From positions 1-64,000 of the forward strand of contig JAFAWY010000016.1 of NCBI GenBank assembly GCA_019241525.1: a stretch of DNA of 64,000 nucleotides. The letters run 5' to 3'. The notes beneath the pieces were generated by a model. That model worked only from the letters and a program-made list of their open reading frames with translations. It ran no database searches and had not been told where the DNA came from. A program made the translations under genes and the position numbers. The stretch is from Pseudonocardiales bacterium (GTDB lineage: Bacteria; Actinomycetota; Actinomycetes; Mycobacteriales; Pseudonocardiaceae). Shown piece by piece: positions 43,329-52,662 of this stretch. Position 1 is the first letter of the stretch. Every line of letters begins with the position of its first letter.

Positions 43329-43339
43329 ATCTAGCTACG

Positions 43340-44758
43340 CTACAAGATCGCGCCGGGACGGTAGCTCGCCGCATCGGGGTACCGGGCCACCACCGCCTCC
43401 ACCGCAGCGACGACCGCCGCCACCTGCTCGGTGGCCGCCCCGGTAAACGACAATCGATCGGCCAGCAGCGCGTCCAGGCCGGCTCGGTCCACCGGCAACC
43501 TGGGGTCGGCGGCTAACCGATCGAGCAGGTCATTGCCGGCACCGGTTTCCCGCATCGCGACCGCGACCGCCACGGCGTGTTCCCTGATCACCTCATGCGC
43601 GCTTTCTCGTCCCATACCGGCCCGCACCGCCGCGACGAGGATCTTGGTCGTGGCCAGGAATGGCAGGTAGCGGTGCACTTCGCGGTCGATCACCGCTGGG
43701 TAGGCGCCGAACTCGGCGAGCACCGTCAAGAACGTCTCGACCAATCCGTCGAAGGCAAAAAACGAATCTGGTAACGCGACGCGGCGCACCACCGAGTCCG
43801 ATACGTCGCCCTCGTTCCATTGCGCGCCGGCCAGCTCAGCCAGCATCGAGGCGTAGCCCCGCAGCACCACGGCCAGGCCATTGACCCGCTCGCAGGATCG
43901 GGTGTTCATCTTGTGCGGCATGGCGCTGGATCCGACCTGGCCGGCCTGGAATCCCTCGGTAACCAGCTCGTGGCCGGCCATCAGGCGGATGGTGGTCGCC
44001 AGCGACGACGGCCCGGCGGCCAATTGGGTCAGGCAGGTCGCCACCTCGTAGTCCAGCGACCGCGGGTAGACCTGGCCGACACTGGTGAGGACCCGATCGA
44101 AGCCCAAGTGCGTGGCCACCTGCTGCTCGAGCTTGGCCAGGGCTGCTGGATCGCTACCGAGCAGGTCCAGCATGTCCTGGGCGGTACCCATCGGGCCTTT
44201 GATGCCGCGCAGTGGGTAGCGGGCGAGCAGCTCTTCGAGCCGGGCGAAGGCCACCAGCAGCTCGTCGGCCGCGGTGGCGAACCGTTTACCCAGCGTGGTG
44301 GCCTGGGCCGCGACGTTGTGGCTGCGACCAGTGATCACCAGTCCAGCAAACTCTGCGGCGCGGGCGGCCAGGTTCGCCAGCAGAGCGACGCAGCGGTCCC
44401 GGACATGCTCCAGGGAGCAGCGAATTTGCAACTGCTCGACGTTCTCCGTGAGATCCCTGGAGGTCAGCCCCTGGTGGATCTGCTGGTGGCCGGCCAGCGC
44501 GTTGAACTCCTCGATACGGGCCTTGACGTCATGCCGGCTCACCCGTTCCCGGGCGGCGATGGACTCCAGATCCACCACCGGCACCACGCGTTGGTAGTCG
44601 TCGAGCACCTGCTGCTCGACCGGCAAGCCGAGATCGGCCTGGGCCCGCAACACCGCCAGCCACAGCTGGCGCTCCAGCACCACCTTGTGCTCCGGCGACC
44701 ACAGCCGCACCAGGTCACCGGAGGCGTACCGCGCCGCCAGCACGTCGGGGATCACCAC
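43340..44758 (-). CDS. purB: Adenylosuccinate lyase
   Basis: 472 residues. IHQGLTSRDLTENVEQLQI and the fumarase/aspartase superfamily signature GSSAMPHKMNTRSCERVNGL are intact, with the catalytic Ser in the flexible GSSAMPHK loop. KGPMGTAQDMLDLLGSD and the N-terminal RYASGDLVRLWSPEHKVVLER are usual for the actinobacterial type. It splits adenylosuccinate and SAICAR, two steps of purine synthesis. purD and purA are within 12 kb but not in one operon. The promoter region contains the 22-bp repeat. Confidence 0.96.
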   Translation of the reverse strand: MVIPDVLAARYASGDLVRLWSPEHKVVLERQLWLAVLRAQADLGLPVEQQVLDDYQRVVPVVDLESIAARERVSRHDVKARIEEFNALAGHQQIHQGLTSRDLTENVEQLQIRCSLEHVRDRCVALLANLAARAAEFAGLVITGRSHNVAAQATTLGKRFATAADELLVAFARLEELLARYPLRGIKGPMGTAQDMLDLLGSDPAALAKLEQQVATHLGFDRVLTSVGQVYPRSLDYEVATCLTQLAAGPSSLATTIRLMAGHELVTEGFQAGQVGSSAMPHKMNTRSCERVNGLAVVLRGYASMLAELAGAQWNEGDVSDSVVRRVALPDSFFAFDGLVETFLTVLAEFGAYPAVIDREVHRYLPFLATTKILVAAVRAGMGRESAHEVIREHAVAVAVAMRETGAGNDLLDRLAADPRLPVDRAGLDALLADRLSFTGAATEQVAAVVAAVEAVVARYPDAASYRPGAIL

Positions 44759-44772
44759 CGCAGCCTACGACC

Positions 44773-44814
44773 GTGTGTCGCGCCCTGGTGCCCAGTGTGT
44801 CGCGCCCCTGCCGG
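44773..44814. repeat. 22-bp-period intergenic repeat, two units
   Basis: GTGTGTCGCGCCCTGGTG begins at 44773 and GTGTGTCGCGCCCCTG at 44795, a step of 22 bases. The spacer words TGCCCA and TGCCGG match units at 46.2 and 57.6 kb. It lies between the divergent purB and amidohydrolase genes, 15 bases from the purB start. Confidence 0.7.
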
Positions 44815-44892
44815 TTTTGTCGGGTGCGGTTGTGTATTTCATCCTCGCGAGCGGTGCTCACTTTTGTCAGTCGGAGAGCAGAGGAGTAGCAC

Positions 44893-46086
44893 ATGCGCCC
44901 AGTCGAGACGCAGACCCTGCTCGCGGTGCAGGCCGGTCGCTTGTTCGACGGGGAACGGAGTCTCGGGCCGAGCACTGTGCTGATCGCCGGTGATCGGATC
45001 ATTGATGTCGACACCACCGGCGCGCTGCCTCCAGCACACGCTCAGGTGCTCGACTTGGGTCACGATGTCTGCATCGTTCCCGGGCTCATCGACGCACACG
45101 TACACCTTGCTTTCGATGCCAGCTCGGATGTTGTCTCCGCGGTCAACGCTGCCGACGATGGGCAACTGCTCGCACAAATGGCCCGATCTGCACTTCGCGC
45201 GCTGCGGGCCGGCATCACCACGGTTCGCGATCTGGGCGACCGCAGCTTCCTGGCGCTGACCTTGCGTGATCGACTCGGCCAGTGGGCGCCCGGCGGACCC
45301 GAGATCGTCGCATCCGGTCCACCGATCACCGTCCGCGGTGGTCACTGTCACTTCCTCGGCGGGGTTGCCGACGGACCGCAGGAGCTGCGTGCCGCAGTGC
45401 GGGAGCGCGCGCAACGGGGCTGCGAATTTGTCAAGGTAATGATCAGCGGTGACCACCTCACTGCTGGCAGTAGTCCCTATCACTCGCAGTACGAGCTCGC
45501 CGATCTGCGCCTGATCGTGGCCGAGGCGCACCGTCTAGGGATGCGCACAGCTGCCCATGTGCACGGCCCTCGGGCGGTCGCCGACGCGGTGAGTGTGGGG
45601 TTCGACACCCTCGAGCACGTCACATTTTTGACCGCAGACGGGGTAGCTGCTGACCCCACAACGCTGGCTGCCATCGTCGATTCAGCAGCCGTGGTAAGCG
45701 CGACGGTCGGCGACGTGCCCGGTCAGTGGGAGATGTCGCCCTCCATCGCCAGCCATCTGGAAGTCATGATCGAGAGCCTGGCTCGGTTACATGCTGCGGG
45801 GGCGCCGATTGTGCCCGGTACTGACGCCGGCGTAGCTCCGTACAAGCCACACGATGTGTTGCCATACGGGCTAGTCGCGCTGACGGGGCTAGGGATGACG
45901 CATCTCGAAGCACTGCGGGCCGCCACTTCCCTAGCTGCGGACGCTTGCGGGCTTACCGGCAGGAAGGGTCGGCTGGTCCCGGGGGCTGATGCCGACCTGC
46001 TCGCTGTCAATGGAAACCCGCTGGCTGACATCCGGGCGATTCATGACGTCGTCGCGGTCTTCCGCGCCGGTCACCGAGTGCGCTAA
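44893..46086 (+). CDS. Metal-dependent amidohydrolase (imidazolonepropionase/prolidase-like)
   Basis: 397 residues from ATG 44893 with AGAGGAG at 44879-44885. VPGLIDAHVHLAFDA gives the H-x-H metal pair, FVKVMISGDH the bridging Lys region, RTAAHVHGPRAVADAV a third His, FDTLEHVTFLT another, and VPGTDAGVAPYK the catalytic Asp. The end, GRLVPGADADLLAVNGNPL, is the standard amidohydrolase C terminus. It belongs to the group annotated imidazolonepropionase-like or Xaa-Pro dipeptidase-like. It is cytoplasmic, with no partner gene. The substrate is unknown. Confidence 0.9.
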   Translation: MRPVETQTLLAVQAGRLFDGERSLGPSTVLIAGDRIIDVDTTGALPPAHAQVLDLGHDVCIVPGLIDAHVHLAFDASSDVVSAVNAADDGQLLAQMARSALRALRAGITTVRDLGDRSFLALTLRDRLGQWAPGGPEIVASGPPITVRGGHCHFLGGVADGPQELRAAVRERAQRGCEFVKVMISGDHLTAGSSPYHSQYELADLRLIVAEAHRLGMRTAAHVHGPRAVADAVSVGFDTLEHVTFLTADGVAADPTTLAAIVDSAAVVSATVGDVPGQWEMSPSIASHLEVMIESLARLHAAGAPIVPGTDAGVAPYKPHDVLPYGLVALTGLGMTHLEALRAATSLAADACGLTGRKGRLVPGADADLLAVNGNPLADIRAIHDVVAVFRAGHRVR

Positions 46087-46182
46087 CGGTAATCAGGCCG
46101 TACGGCGGGCTAGTGCGGCCGTCGTGATAGCGCGGTCTGGTGGCCGACGACTGTGCCCGCCGCCAAGGTCGTCGGCACACGA

Positions 46183-46265
46183 ATGCGACATACGGGAATG
46201 AGAGCGCGACACGCCCGGCAGGAGGGCACGACACGCCCGGCGCGAGGCACGACACGCGCGGAGTT
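46183..46265. repeat. 22-bp-period intergenic repeat, about four units
   Basis: On the plus strand, GCGCGACACGCCCGGC (46204), GCACGACACGCCCGGC (46226) and GCACGACACGCGCGG (46247) follow at 22 and 21 bases. A weaker unit, TGCGACATACGGGAAT, precedes at 46184. Read on the other strand, the unit is GTGTCGTGCCCTCCTGCCGG, the same family as at 44.8 and 57.6 kb. It fills the gap between the convergent amidohydrolase and SGNH hydrolase genes. Confidence 0.75.
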
Positions 46266-47817
46266 AGGGGATGACGCGCCGGATGAGGTCGAGGGTTTCG
46301 TCGGCCCAACCGAGAACGTCGAGGCTCGCGGTGACATTGGTCGGTGGGCGGGTCAGCAAGGTGTCCCGCCGGATCAGCCGGGCGAAGTCCACCCGGACTG
46401 GGCCGGTTCGCGGAGTCCGCCCGTCACGTTGATAGAAGATCACCCCGGCGCGGACCATGATGTCGATCAGTTCCTGCGCGACGATGCCATAGCCGACCGT
46501 GGTCGGGTGCGTGCCGTCCAGCGAGAACAGCCCACCGGTGCGCCGCCCGCTCGCGTCGCCGGTCAGAAAGCGGGAATCCGGCATCGGGGACAGCGCAGCC
46601 AGCTCCGGTGGCAGCGGGTAGGGCCGCCACCAGCTGGGACGCGCTTGCGGGCTTTCCAGATAGCGGCGCGACGCGAGCCGGTCGAGCACTCCAGCGATGT
46701 CGAGCAGGTACCAGTCTCGGCCCTGCCGGCGCGCATCACCGACGACCAGGGTGATGGCGTCGTTGTACTGGTCGATGGCGCTGTCGACAGCTCGGGCCTC
46801 GTCCCCGGTGATCGATGGATCGCGACCGGCCTCGAACTGGCTGTCGGAAATCCAGGGGCGGGTGTAGTAGGGGAAATATCGGGACTCCGGGGCCAGCTTG
46901 CCGTTCACCCCGCGCGCGATCGGCGCGATGGTCACGTGCGGCACTGTGCACCAGATGACGTGCCGGGCGCGGATGGCCTGCACCTTGTCCGCGACGTGCG
47001 CCAGTTCGGCGATGAAGTGGGTGGGCCGCCAGACTGTGAACGAACCGTTGCGGGACAGATCGTCGTAGCCCGGCCCGCTCCACTCCACGCGCAGCTGGCT
47101 CACCGTCCCCAGCGCGTTGTTCGCACCCAGGAAGATCACCAGCGTCTCGATGCCGTACTCGGGGTCGTCGCCGGTCTGGGCTCCCAAGGCCACTGCGGCA
47201 TCGAATAGAGTGCTGCGCCGATCGGCTGCGGTGGCCCGGGGTAGCACCCGGAGTGCAGCCCGAGCACTGTGGTTTTGCACGATCTGGTCCACCAGGTCGT
47301 CGGTCGGCTGCCCGATCTCGGCCGCGCAGCGGTCCGCGGTGAGATCCAGTGCATCGCGCAGAGCCCAGCCGTAGACGGCCAGCACATGGTTGGTTGCCGA
47401 CGGGGCGGGGAGTACCGAGCCGGGGCCGCGCTCCCAGTAGTCCTCTACCTGGTCGGCGAACTGCCGGGCGGCGAACAACGCCATCGGCAGTTCCCACCAG
47501 CTCAGTTCCGCACCGAAACGCTCCTCCAGCACTCGCAACAGCAGCTCGATGTTCAACGGCAGCCCGCCTGGCCCGCCGTAGGTCGGGTAACGCAGGCCGT
47601 CCCATCCCAGCTCGTAGGCGACGATCGCCGGATACGACAGGTCGGTCTGGTAGATCGCACCGCTGGCGAACCCCTGGGTGATCGAATCACCGATGGCGAC
47701 CAGGCGGTTGATCGGCTTGCCTTGCCATGCGGTGGCGACCGGGATACCCAAAGTGGGGTCCCATACCGGTTCGCGGGCCTCGGCGGTGATGACCACATCG
47801 TCCGGAATGCTCATCAT
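46264..47817 (-). CDS. SGNH/GDSL-type hydrolase
   Basis: 517 residues, much longer than a minimal SGNH domain. INRLVAIGDSITQGFASG carries the catalytic Ser (about residue 45), YPTYGGPGGLPLN the oxyanion Gly, VIFLGANNALG the Asn block, and FSLDGTHPTTVGYGI the Asp and His. Between blocks III and V are roughly 180 inserted residues with Trp/Tyr-rich segments. No signal peptide or membrane segment is present, so it acts inside the cell or leaves by another route. Esterase or lipase activity is likely; the substrate is unknown. Start: ATG 47817 or 47814. Confidence 0.85.
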   Translation of the reverse strand: MMSIPDDVVITAEAREPVWDPTLGIPVATAWQGKPINRLVAIGDSITQGFASGAIYQTDLSYPAIVAYELGWDGLRYPTYGGPGGLPLNIELLLRVLEERFGAELSWWELPMALFAARQFADQVEDYWERGPGSVLPAPSATNHVLAVYGWALRDALDLTADRCAAEIGQPTDDLVDQIVQNHSARAALRVLPRATAADRRSTLFDAAVALGAQTGDDPEYGIETLVIFLGANNALGTVSQLRVEWSGPGYDDLSRNGSFTVWRPTHFIAELAHVADKVQAIRARHVIWCTVPHVTIAPIARGVNGKLAPESRYFPYYTRPWISDSQFEAGRDPSITGDEARAVDSAIDQYNDAITLVVGDARRQGRDWYLLDIAGVLDRLASRRYLESPQARPSWWRPYPLPPELAALSPMPDSRFLTGDASGRRTGGLFSLDGTHPTTVGYGIVAQELIDIMVRAGVIFYQRDGRTPRTGPVRVDFARLIRRDTLLTRPPTNVTASLDVLGWADETLDLIRRVIP

Positions 47818-47826
47818 GACATCCGG

Positions 47827-48402
47827 TCAGTCGCTTTTGTCGGCGGTGTCTGCTGGCCTGGACCGCTGCGCCTGGCGCAGTGCGTCGATCACCATTTCCA
47901 GCCAGCGCAGGCTGCGGCGGTAACTCTCAGTGTCCTCAGGAGACGGCGCCGGGGGAAGGGCGCGGTCCGGCGAACCGGTGATGGTCACCCGCCCAGAGAC
48001 GTCCAGCACCACGTGCAAGGTCTCCAGCATCCAGCCCCACTCGGCGGCAGACGGGTAACCGCGGCCGGGCAGCTGCACCACCCCGCCGTGGCGGGGCAAC
48101 GTGCCAAGGACCCGGGTCAAGCTGTGCTCCAGGTCGTGCAGCACCCACCCTTCCCACAGCTTGCGCACCAGCCCGGTTTCCTGGGTGCCGCACCAGTAAT
48201 CCACGACATAAGCCAGCCGGCCGTCAATGGTGCCAATGGGCACCGGCAATCCGGTGACCTCGGCCAGCGGATCGTCAGTGCAGCCGGCGAGTTGCCAGCG
48301 CACCAGCTCGCGCAACCACGACCATTGTTCGCGGAGGAAGCGAACACCTTCCGGCGACAACGTCAACAGCAGTTGCTCGCCTTGGCGGTCGCATATGACC
48401 AT
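47827..48402 (-). CDS. Conserved-looking protein of unknown function between purD and the SGNH gene
   Basis: 191 residues from ATG 48402; this start avoids the overlap with purD that the longer frame would cause. I do not recognise a family. It begins VICDRQGEQLLLTLSPEGVRF with alternating strands, then a Trp-rich helix (LREQWSWLRELVRWQLAG), an alpha/beta middle (PIGTIDGRLAYVVDYW) and a long region with LHDLEHSLTRVLGTLPRHGG, ending in a charged tail. No signal, membrane segment or metal motif is evident. It lies 9 bases before the SGNH hydrolase and about 50 bases after purD on the same strand, so one transcript may cover all three. Confidence 0.65.
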   Translation of the reverse strand: MVICDRQGEQLLLTLSPEGVRFLREQWSWLRELVRWQLAGCTDDPLAEVTGLPVPIGTIDGRLAYVVDYWCGTQETGLVRKLWEGWVLHDLEHSLTRVLGTLPRHGGVVQLPGRGYPSAAEWGWMLETLHVVLDVSGRVTITGSPDRALPPAPSPEDTESYRRSLRWLEMVIDALRQAQRSRPADTADKSD

Positions 48403-48451
48403 GGTGTTGCTCAGCCTCCCACCCGCAAATGATCGTCGGGAGGCTATCGCG

Positions 48452-49720
48452 TCAGGCACCCGCGGACGGGCCATCTGCGCGGCGCGTCGCTCTCAATCCG
48501 ATGTCCCGACGGTAATGCCCGCCAGGCAGGTGAACCTGGTCGACACGCTCGTAAGCCTGCTTGCGTGCGGCCGCGAGATCGACCCCGGCGCCCAGCACGG
48601 AGAGCACCCGGCCACCAGCCGACACGACAGCTCCGTCATGCCGGCGCCGGGCGCCGGCATGCAGCACTCCAGGGTCCCCGGATCCCGTGATCACATCTCC
48701 GATCCGCGGGAGGCCCGGATACCCTTCGGCAGCCACCACGACGACCACGGCGGCCCCTGCATCCCAATCCAGCGGCGGCTGCTCGGCCAGCGTTGCGGTG
48801 GCAGTCGCCATCAGCAGCCCGGCCAGCGGTGTGCGTAGCAGGGATAGCACAACTTGCGTCTCCGGATCGCCGAAGCGGCAGTTGAATTCGATCACCTGCG
48901 GGCCTGCGGTGGTCAGCGCCAAGCCGGCATACAGCAGCCCGGAAAACGGGACACCTCGCCGGGCCAGCTCATCCACCACCGGCTGCACAATGCGCGCCAC
49001 GACATCGGCGGCCAGCGACTCGGGCGCCCAGGGCAGCGGGGCGTAGGCGCCCATACCGCCGGTATTCGGGCCGACATCTCCGTCGCCGACTCGCTTGTAA
49101 TCCTGGGCCGGGAGTAACGGCACCACCGTGCGGCGGGTGTCGACCAGGCAGAACAGCGAGAACTCCGGACCGTCGAGGAATGACTCCAGCAGCACTGGAT
49201 GGCCACCGTCGAGCAAGGTCAGCGCATGTGCCCTGGCCACCTCCAGATCCTCGGTGACCACCACTCCCTTACCGGCGGCTAGCCGATCATCTTTGACCAC
49301 CCAGGGCGACCCGAAGTGGCGCAAGGCCGCGTCCAATCGGCCTGGGTTATCCACCAATTCGCTACGCGCGGTCGGCACGCCGGCGACGGCCATCACCTCT
49401 TTGGCGAACGCCTTAGAGCCTTCGATCCGCGCCGCACCGGCGGAGGGACCGAAGCAGGCGATACCGGCTGCGCGTACCGCGTCAGCCGCCCCTGCCACCA
49501 ACGGCCCTTCAGGACCTATCACGACGAGATCAGCGGCCCAGGCGGTGGCCAGTTTCGCCACGGATGCTGGATCGGCAACATCCACTCCGACCTGCTCGGC
49601 CGCAGCTGCGGTGCCGGCGTTACCCGGCGCGCAGGCCATTGCGGTGACGATCGGGTCACTGGCCAGCGCCAGCACGAGCGCATGCTCGCGGGCACCTGCA
49701 CCGATGACGAGGATTCGCAC
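48452..49720 (-). CDS. purD: Phosphoribosylamine--glycine ligase
   Basis: 422 residues, standard GARS length. [20 protein letters not shown] is the N-terminal fold. [21 protein letters not shown] is the ATP-grasp lysine region, [17 protein letters not shown]-like the glycine-rich loop, and [20 protein letters not shown] the GARS signature. It joins 5-phosphoribosylamine to glycine in purine synthesis. The region between purD and the divergent PAS-GGDEF-EAL gene holds a perfect 19-bp palindrome that could serve either promoter. Confidence 0.96.
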   Translation of the reverse strand: MRILVIGAGAREHALVLALASDPIVTAMACAPGNAGTAAAAEQVGVDVADPASVAKLATAWAADLVVIGPEGPLVAGAADAVRAAGIACFGPSAGAARIEGSKAFAKEVMAVAGVPTARSELVDNPGRLDAALRHFGSPWVVKDDRLAAGKGVVVTEDLEVARAHALTLLDGGHPVLLESFLDGPEFSLFCLVDTRRTVVPLLPAQDYKRVGDGDVGPNTGGMGAYAPLPWAPESLAADVVARIVQPVVDELARRGVPFSGLLYAGLALTTAGPQVIEFNCRFGDPETQVVLSLLRTPLAGLLMATATATLAEQPPLDWDAGAAVVVVVAAEGYPGLPRIGDVITGSGDPGVLHAGARRRHDGAVVSAGGRVLSVLGAGVDLAAARKQAYERVDQVHLPGGHYRRDIGLRATRRADGPSAGA

Positions 49721-49783
49721 GATCCGAAAGGGTACGGTGCCTTAGTGGGGGACCACTGATGACGTGGAAAAAAAGACCAACTC

Positions 49784-49802
49784 ACCGACTGTGACAGTCG
49801 GT
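49784..49802. promoter_or_regulatory. Perfect 19-bp palindrome in the purD / GGDEF-EAL divergent interval
   Basis: ACCGACTG-TGA-CAGTCGGT: two perfect 8-base arms with a 3-base centre. It lies 64 bases before purD's start codon and 68 before the PAS-GGDEF-EAL gene. A TACACT-type -10 box overlaps its right edge (49802-49807), pointing to the GGDEF gene. A second inverted repeat, CCGTC-N6-GACGG, follows at about 49828. The shape fits a dimeric repressor operator; the regulator is unknown. Confidence 0.6.
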
Positions 49803-49869
49803 ACACTACCGGGGGCGCTGGGTTAACCGTCTGGTTTGACGGCACCGATTGTTTTAATCACTGCGCGGG

Positions 49870-51903
49870 ATGGGGCACCACGTGAGCGGTCCAGCTCAGC
49901 CTGTCTCGCGGGCGGAGCTGGCCCGCGCGTGGTGGCATGCGGTGAGCCCGGCCGCGGAGGGGCAGTTACCGCAGGACATGCTCGAAGAATGCCTCCGGCA
50001 CAACGTCAACCGCGTCGTCGACGCCCTCCAGCAAGGGCCGTTGGATCCCGAACCGATCGCTGAGGCCGCCGGCGCACTGGTAGCACGGGGCGTAGCTGAT
50101 GATCACAGCCTGGCACGCTCCATAGAACTGCTCGGCCGGGTTCTCCCGACGCTACCTGAGCTGCGCTCCGTTGAGGGGTTGACCAGCAGGATCGCGTCCG
50201 TGCTCGGCGCCGTGGTGTTGGGGTACACCACTGCGGCGCGCCGCTATCGCTTCGATGAGCGCAACGCCTGGTTCCGGGAAGTGTTCGACGCCGCTCCGGT
50301 GGGGATGGTGATCAGCCGGCTGGACGGCACCATTGCCGAGACCAACGGTGCGCTCACCGAACTTCTGTACTACCGACCTGCTGATCTTGCCGGGCGGAAG
50401 CTGGCCGAGATTTTCCATCCTGACGACGCCGCCCTGCTGCAGGTCGGATACCAGGCACTGATCGACGGCAAGCGGGGGCGTCTGCAGCGACGGGTTAAGG
50501 TGATCACCGGGCGCGGGGACACCACGTGGGTTGCGCTGACCGTGTCAGTGCTGCGCGACGGGGCAGGCAATCAGACCCATCACGTCACGATGGTCGAAGA
50601 CATCGCCGAGCGCCAGCTGCTCGAGCAGCGAGTCCGCCACCAGTCGCTGCATGACCTGCTGACCGGCTTACCTAACCGGCTGCACTTCGCCATTCACCTG
50701 GAGGAGCAGCTCGAGCGTGACCGCGACGCCTCGTTCATGATCTGCAATGTCGACTTGGACTGCTTCGGCATCGTCAATGACGGGCTCGGCATCAGCATTG
50801 GTGATCTCCTACTGCGATCTGTCGCCACACGGCTAGAGTCACTGGTCGCCGGGGAGCGCGCCTTCGTCGCCCGTTTCGATGCCGACGAGTTCACCATCCT
50901 CATCGAGGAATCACCGGCCACGCCTAATGCAGCCAGCCTCGCGGCGCGGATCAATGCCGAGCTATCCGAACCGGTCTACCTCGCTGGCCGGGGGCTGGCC
51001 GTGTCAGCCTGCATCGGCATCGTGCGCCGCACAGCTGGCGAGACTGAGGCGAAAGAGCTGATCCGGGCAGCCGAGGCAACATTGCACCGGGTCAAGCGCA
51101 CCGGACGAGGGCAGTGGGGACTGTACGACCCAGCGGCCGACGCCGAAGATCGAGTTCGGTACGCGCTGGCCACTGAAATGCCTGCCGCTTGGGAAAACGG
51201 GGAAATCGCCCTGTCCTACCAGCCGCTGGTGCGGCTCGATCCGGCGGCGGACGATACCGGGCAGACCGTGGCGCTGGCGGCGCTGCTGAGCTGGGACCAC
51301 CCGGAACACGGCACAGTGCTTCACCACGAATGTCTGGCACTCGCCGAACAGACCGGTCTGGTCCTCACGATCGGGCCATGGGTGCTTCGGCAAGCCTGCG
51401 AGCAGCTGCGACTCTGGCGAGACGAACGCGGCGCGGGAACACCGCCGGTCCGTGTCGATCTGACCACGTACCTGACGCAAGACCCCGACCTGGTGGAGTT
51501 GGTCCGGTCGACCCTGTCGGCCACCCAACTAAAACCGGCGGATATCGAGCTCGGGATGCCTGTCGAGGTAATCGTGGCCGGCTACGGCGACGCGGTGGAC
51601 AACGTGAACACGCTGGCCGACATCGGGGTGGCCACAGTGCTTACTCATTACGGTCACGCGGTCGGCAACCTCGTGCTGCTCGAATCCTTGCCAGTGGCAG
51701 GCGTAGAGCTGGCAGATCCGCTGGTGCGCATCGCTGCCGACCGCCCCGACTCAGTACTACGCCCGGCATTGGCTGGCCTGGTGCCGCTGATCCACCGTAC
51801 CGGCGCCGCAGTGGTCGTGAGCGGTATCGACTCCGCAGAGCAGGCGTGCTGGTGGCGGGAAATCGGCGCCGATTCCGGGCGAGGCGCGGCCCTAGCGCGC
51901 TAG
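49870..51903 (+). CDS. PAS-GGDEF-EAL protein with both catalytic sites degenerate
   Basis: 677 residues from ATG 49870; GTG 49882 is an equally good start. The helical N-terminal 130 residues are followed by a PAS domain at about 135-255 (WFREVFDAAPVGMVISRLDG, DLAGRKLAEIFHPDDAALLQ), GGDEF at about 260-420 and EAL at about 430-670. The GGDEF motif reads FDADEF, so both glycines of the substrate loop are lost. In the EAL part, the EAL motif is AAL (LAALLSWDHPEHG), the usual VNLS is VDLT, the second metal Glu is gone (IELGMP), and DDFG is THYG. Neither cyclase nor phosphodiesterase activity is expected. A role as a c-di-GMP or ligand sensor is inferred. Confidence 0.9.
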   Translation: MGHHVSGPAQPVSRAELARAWWHAVSPAAEGQLPQDMLEECLRHNVNRVVDALQQGPLDPEPIAEAAGALVARGVADDHSLARSIELLGRVLPTLPELRSVEGLTSRIASVLGAVVLGYTTAARRYRFDERNAWFREVFDAAPVGMVISRLDGTIAETNGALTELLYYRPADLAGRKLAEIFHPDDAALLQVGYQALIDGKRGRLQRRVKVITGRGDTTWVALTVSVLRDGAGNQTHHVTMVEDIAERQLLEQRVRHQSLHDLLTGLPNRLHFAIHLEEQLERDRDASFMICNVDLDCFGIVNDGLGISIGDLLLRSVATRLESLVAGERAFVARFDADEFTILIEESPATPNAASLAARINAELSEPVYLAGRGLAVSACIGIVRRTAGETEAKELIRAAEATLHRVKRTGRGQWGLYDPAADAEDRVRYALATEMPAAWENGEIALSYQPLVRLDPAADDTGQTVALAALLSWDHPEHGTVLHHECLALAEQTGLVLTIGPWVLRQACEQLRLWRDERGAGTPPVRVDLTTYLTQDPDLVELVRSTLSATQLKPADIELGMPVEVIVAGYGDAVDNVNTLADIGVATVLTHYGHAVGNLVLLESLPVAGVELADPLVRIAADRPDSVLRPALAGLVPLIHRTGAAVVVSGIDSAEQACWWREIGADSGRGAALAR

Positions 51904-52662
51904 CGCCTGCACCAGCAGGTATGTCGATTCCCACCGCACTGGGCCGCCGTCGGGTGACGCCTGCTGTTCAATCGCGGCGGCCATCTCCTGGGCCCGATCC
52001 CCGGCCGCCTGCTTGGCGGCTCGGTAAGCCGCGGAATGCGCCTCGTAGAACGAGGTCATCTGCTGAGGCGAATCGAAATGCCAGGGCACTGCCAGGCGCT
52101 CGATGGTAATACCGGTGAACTCGGTGGCCAGCCGTTGCTCGAGGATTTCCGGGTCTCCCCAGCTCAGGCTGTCGGCAGCGGCCGGGTCCGGAGGCACGAA
52201 CAACCTGATGAGGCGTGCCCGCTGGGCGACGTAGCCGTCGGTGGTCCACGCGGTCAGGGCGATGCGCCCGCCTGGTTTGAGCACCCGGCGCAGCTGCGCC
52301 AAGGCCACGTCCGGTCGCGGGGCGAAGATCACGCCGAAAGCGGACAGGGCGACGTCGACGGTGTTATCGGGTAGCGGGAGATCCTCGACATCGCCCTCGA
52401 TCCACTCGACCGCCGGCCCCGTGCGCTCGCGTCCCAATTGCACCATCCTGGGGGCGATGTCGACCGCGGTGACTTTCACGCCACACGCCGCGGCCCGAAT
52501 CGCCACGTTGCCGGTGCCGGCGGCGACATCGAGCACGTGCTCGCCGGCTCGGGGCGCGACCGCATCAACCAGCGCGTCTGCTGCCGGCTCCAGCCGCTTG
52601 GCGAGACCGGAATAGTCTGCCGATCCCCACAGCTGCGCGGCAGACTTCTTGCCGTCAGTCAT
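51892..52662 (-). CDS. Class I SAM-dependent methyltransferase
   Basis: 256 residues from ATG 52662. HVLDVAAGTGNVAIRAAACG is motif I, VTAVDIAPRMV motif II, VEWIEGDVEDLPLPDNTVDVAL motif III, and LRRVLKPGGRIALTAW the post-motif. The second half, SLSWGDPEILEQRLATEF, WHFDSPQQMTSFYEAHSAAY, matches UbiE/Coq5-like small-molecule methyltransferases of actinobacteria. The start overlaps the upstream XRE gene by ATGA, so the two are translationally linked. The substrate is unknown. Its 3' end overlaps that of the GGDEF-EAL gene by 12 bases. Confidence 0.88.
   Translation of the reverse strand: MTDGKKSAAQLWGSADYSGLAKRLEPAADALVDAVAPRAGEHVLDVAAGTGNVAIRAAACGVKVTAVDIAPRMVQLGRERTGPAVEWIEGDVEDLPLPDNTVDVALSAFGVIFAPRPDVALAQLRRVLKPGGRIALTAWTTDGYVAQRARLIRLFVPPDPAAADSLSWGDPEILEQRLATEFTGITIERLAVPWHFDSPQQMTSFYEAHSAAYRAAKQAAGDRAQEMAAAIEQQASPDGGPVRWESTYLLVQALAR

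Noticed and set aside
44773-44814. Short direct repeats that could suggest a CRISPR array (also at 46.2 and 57.6 kb)
   Set aside because: Units are 22 bases in direct tandem with no 30-40 base unique spacers, only 2-4 units occur per site, and no cas gene is present.
43820-44983. Long plus-strand frame of 387 codons opposite purB
   Set aside because: It is the complement of a full, motif-complete purB and carries no recognisable domain.
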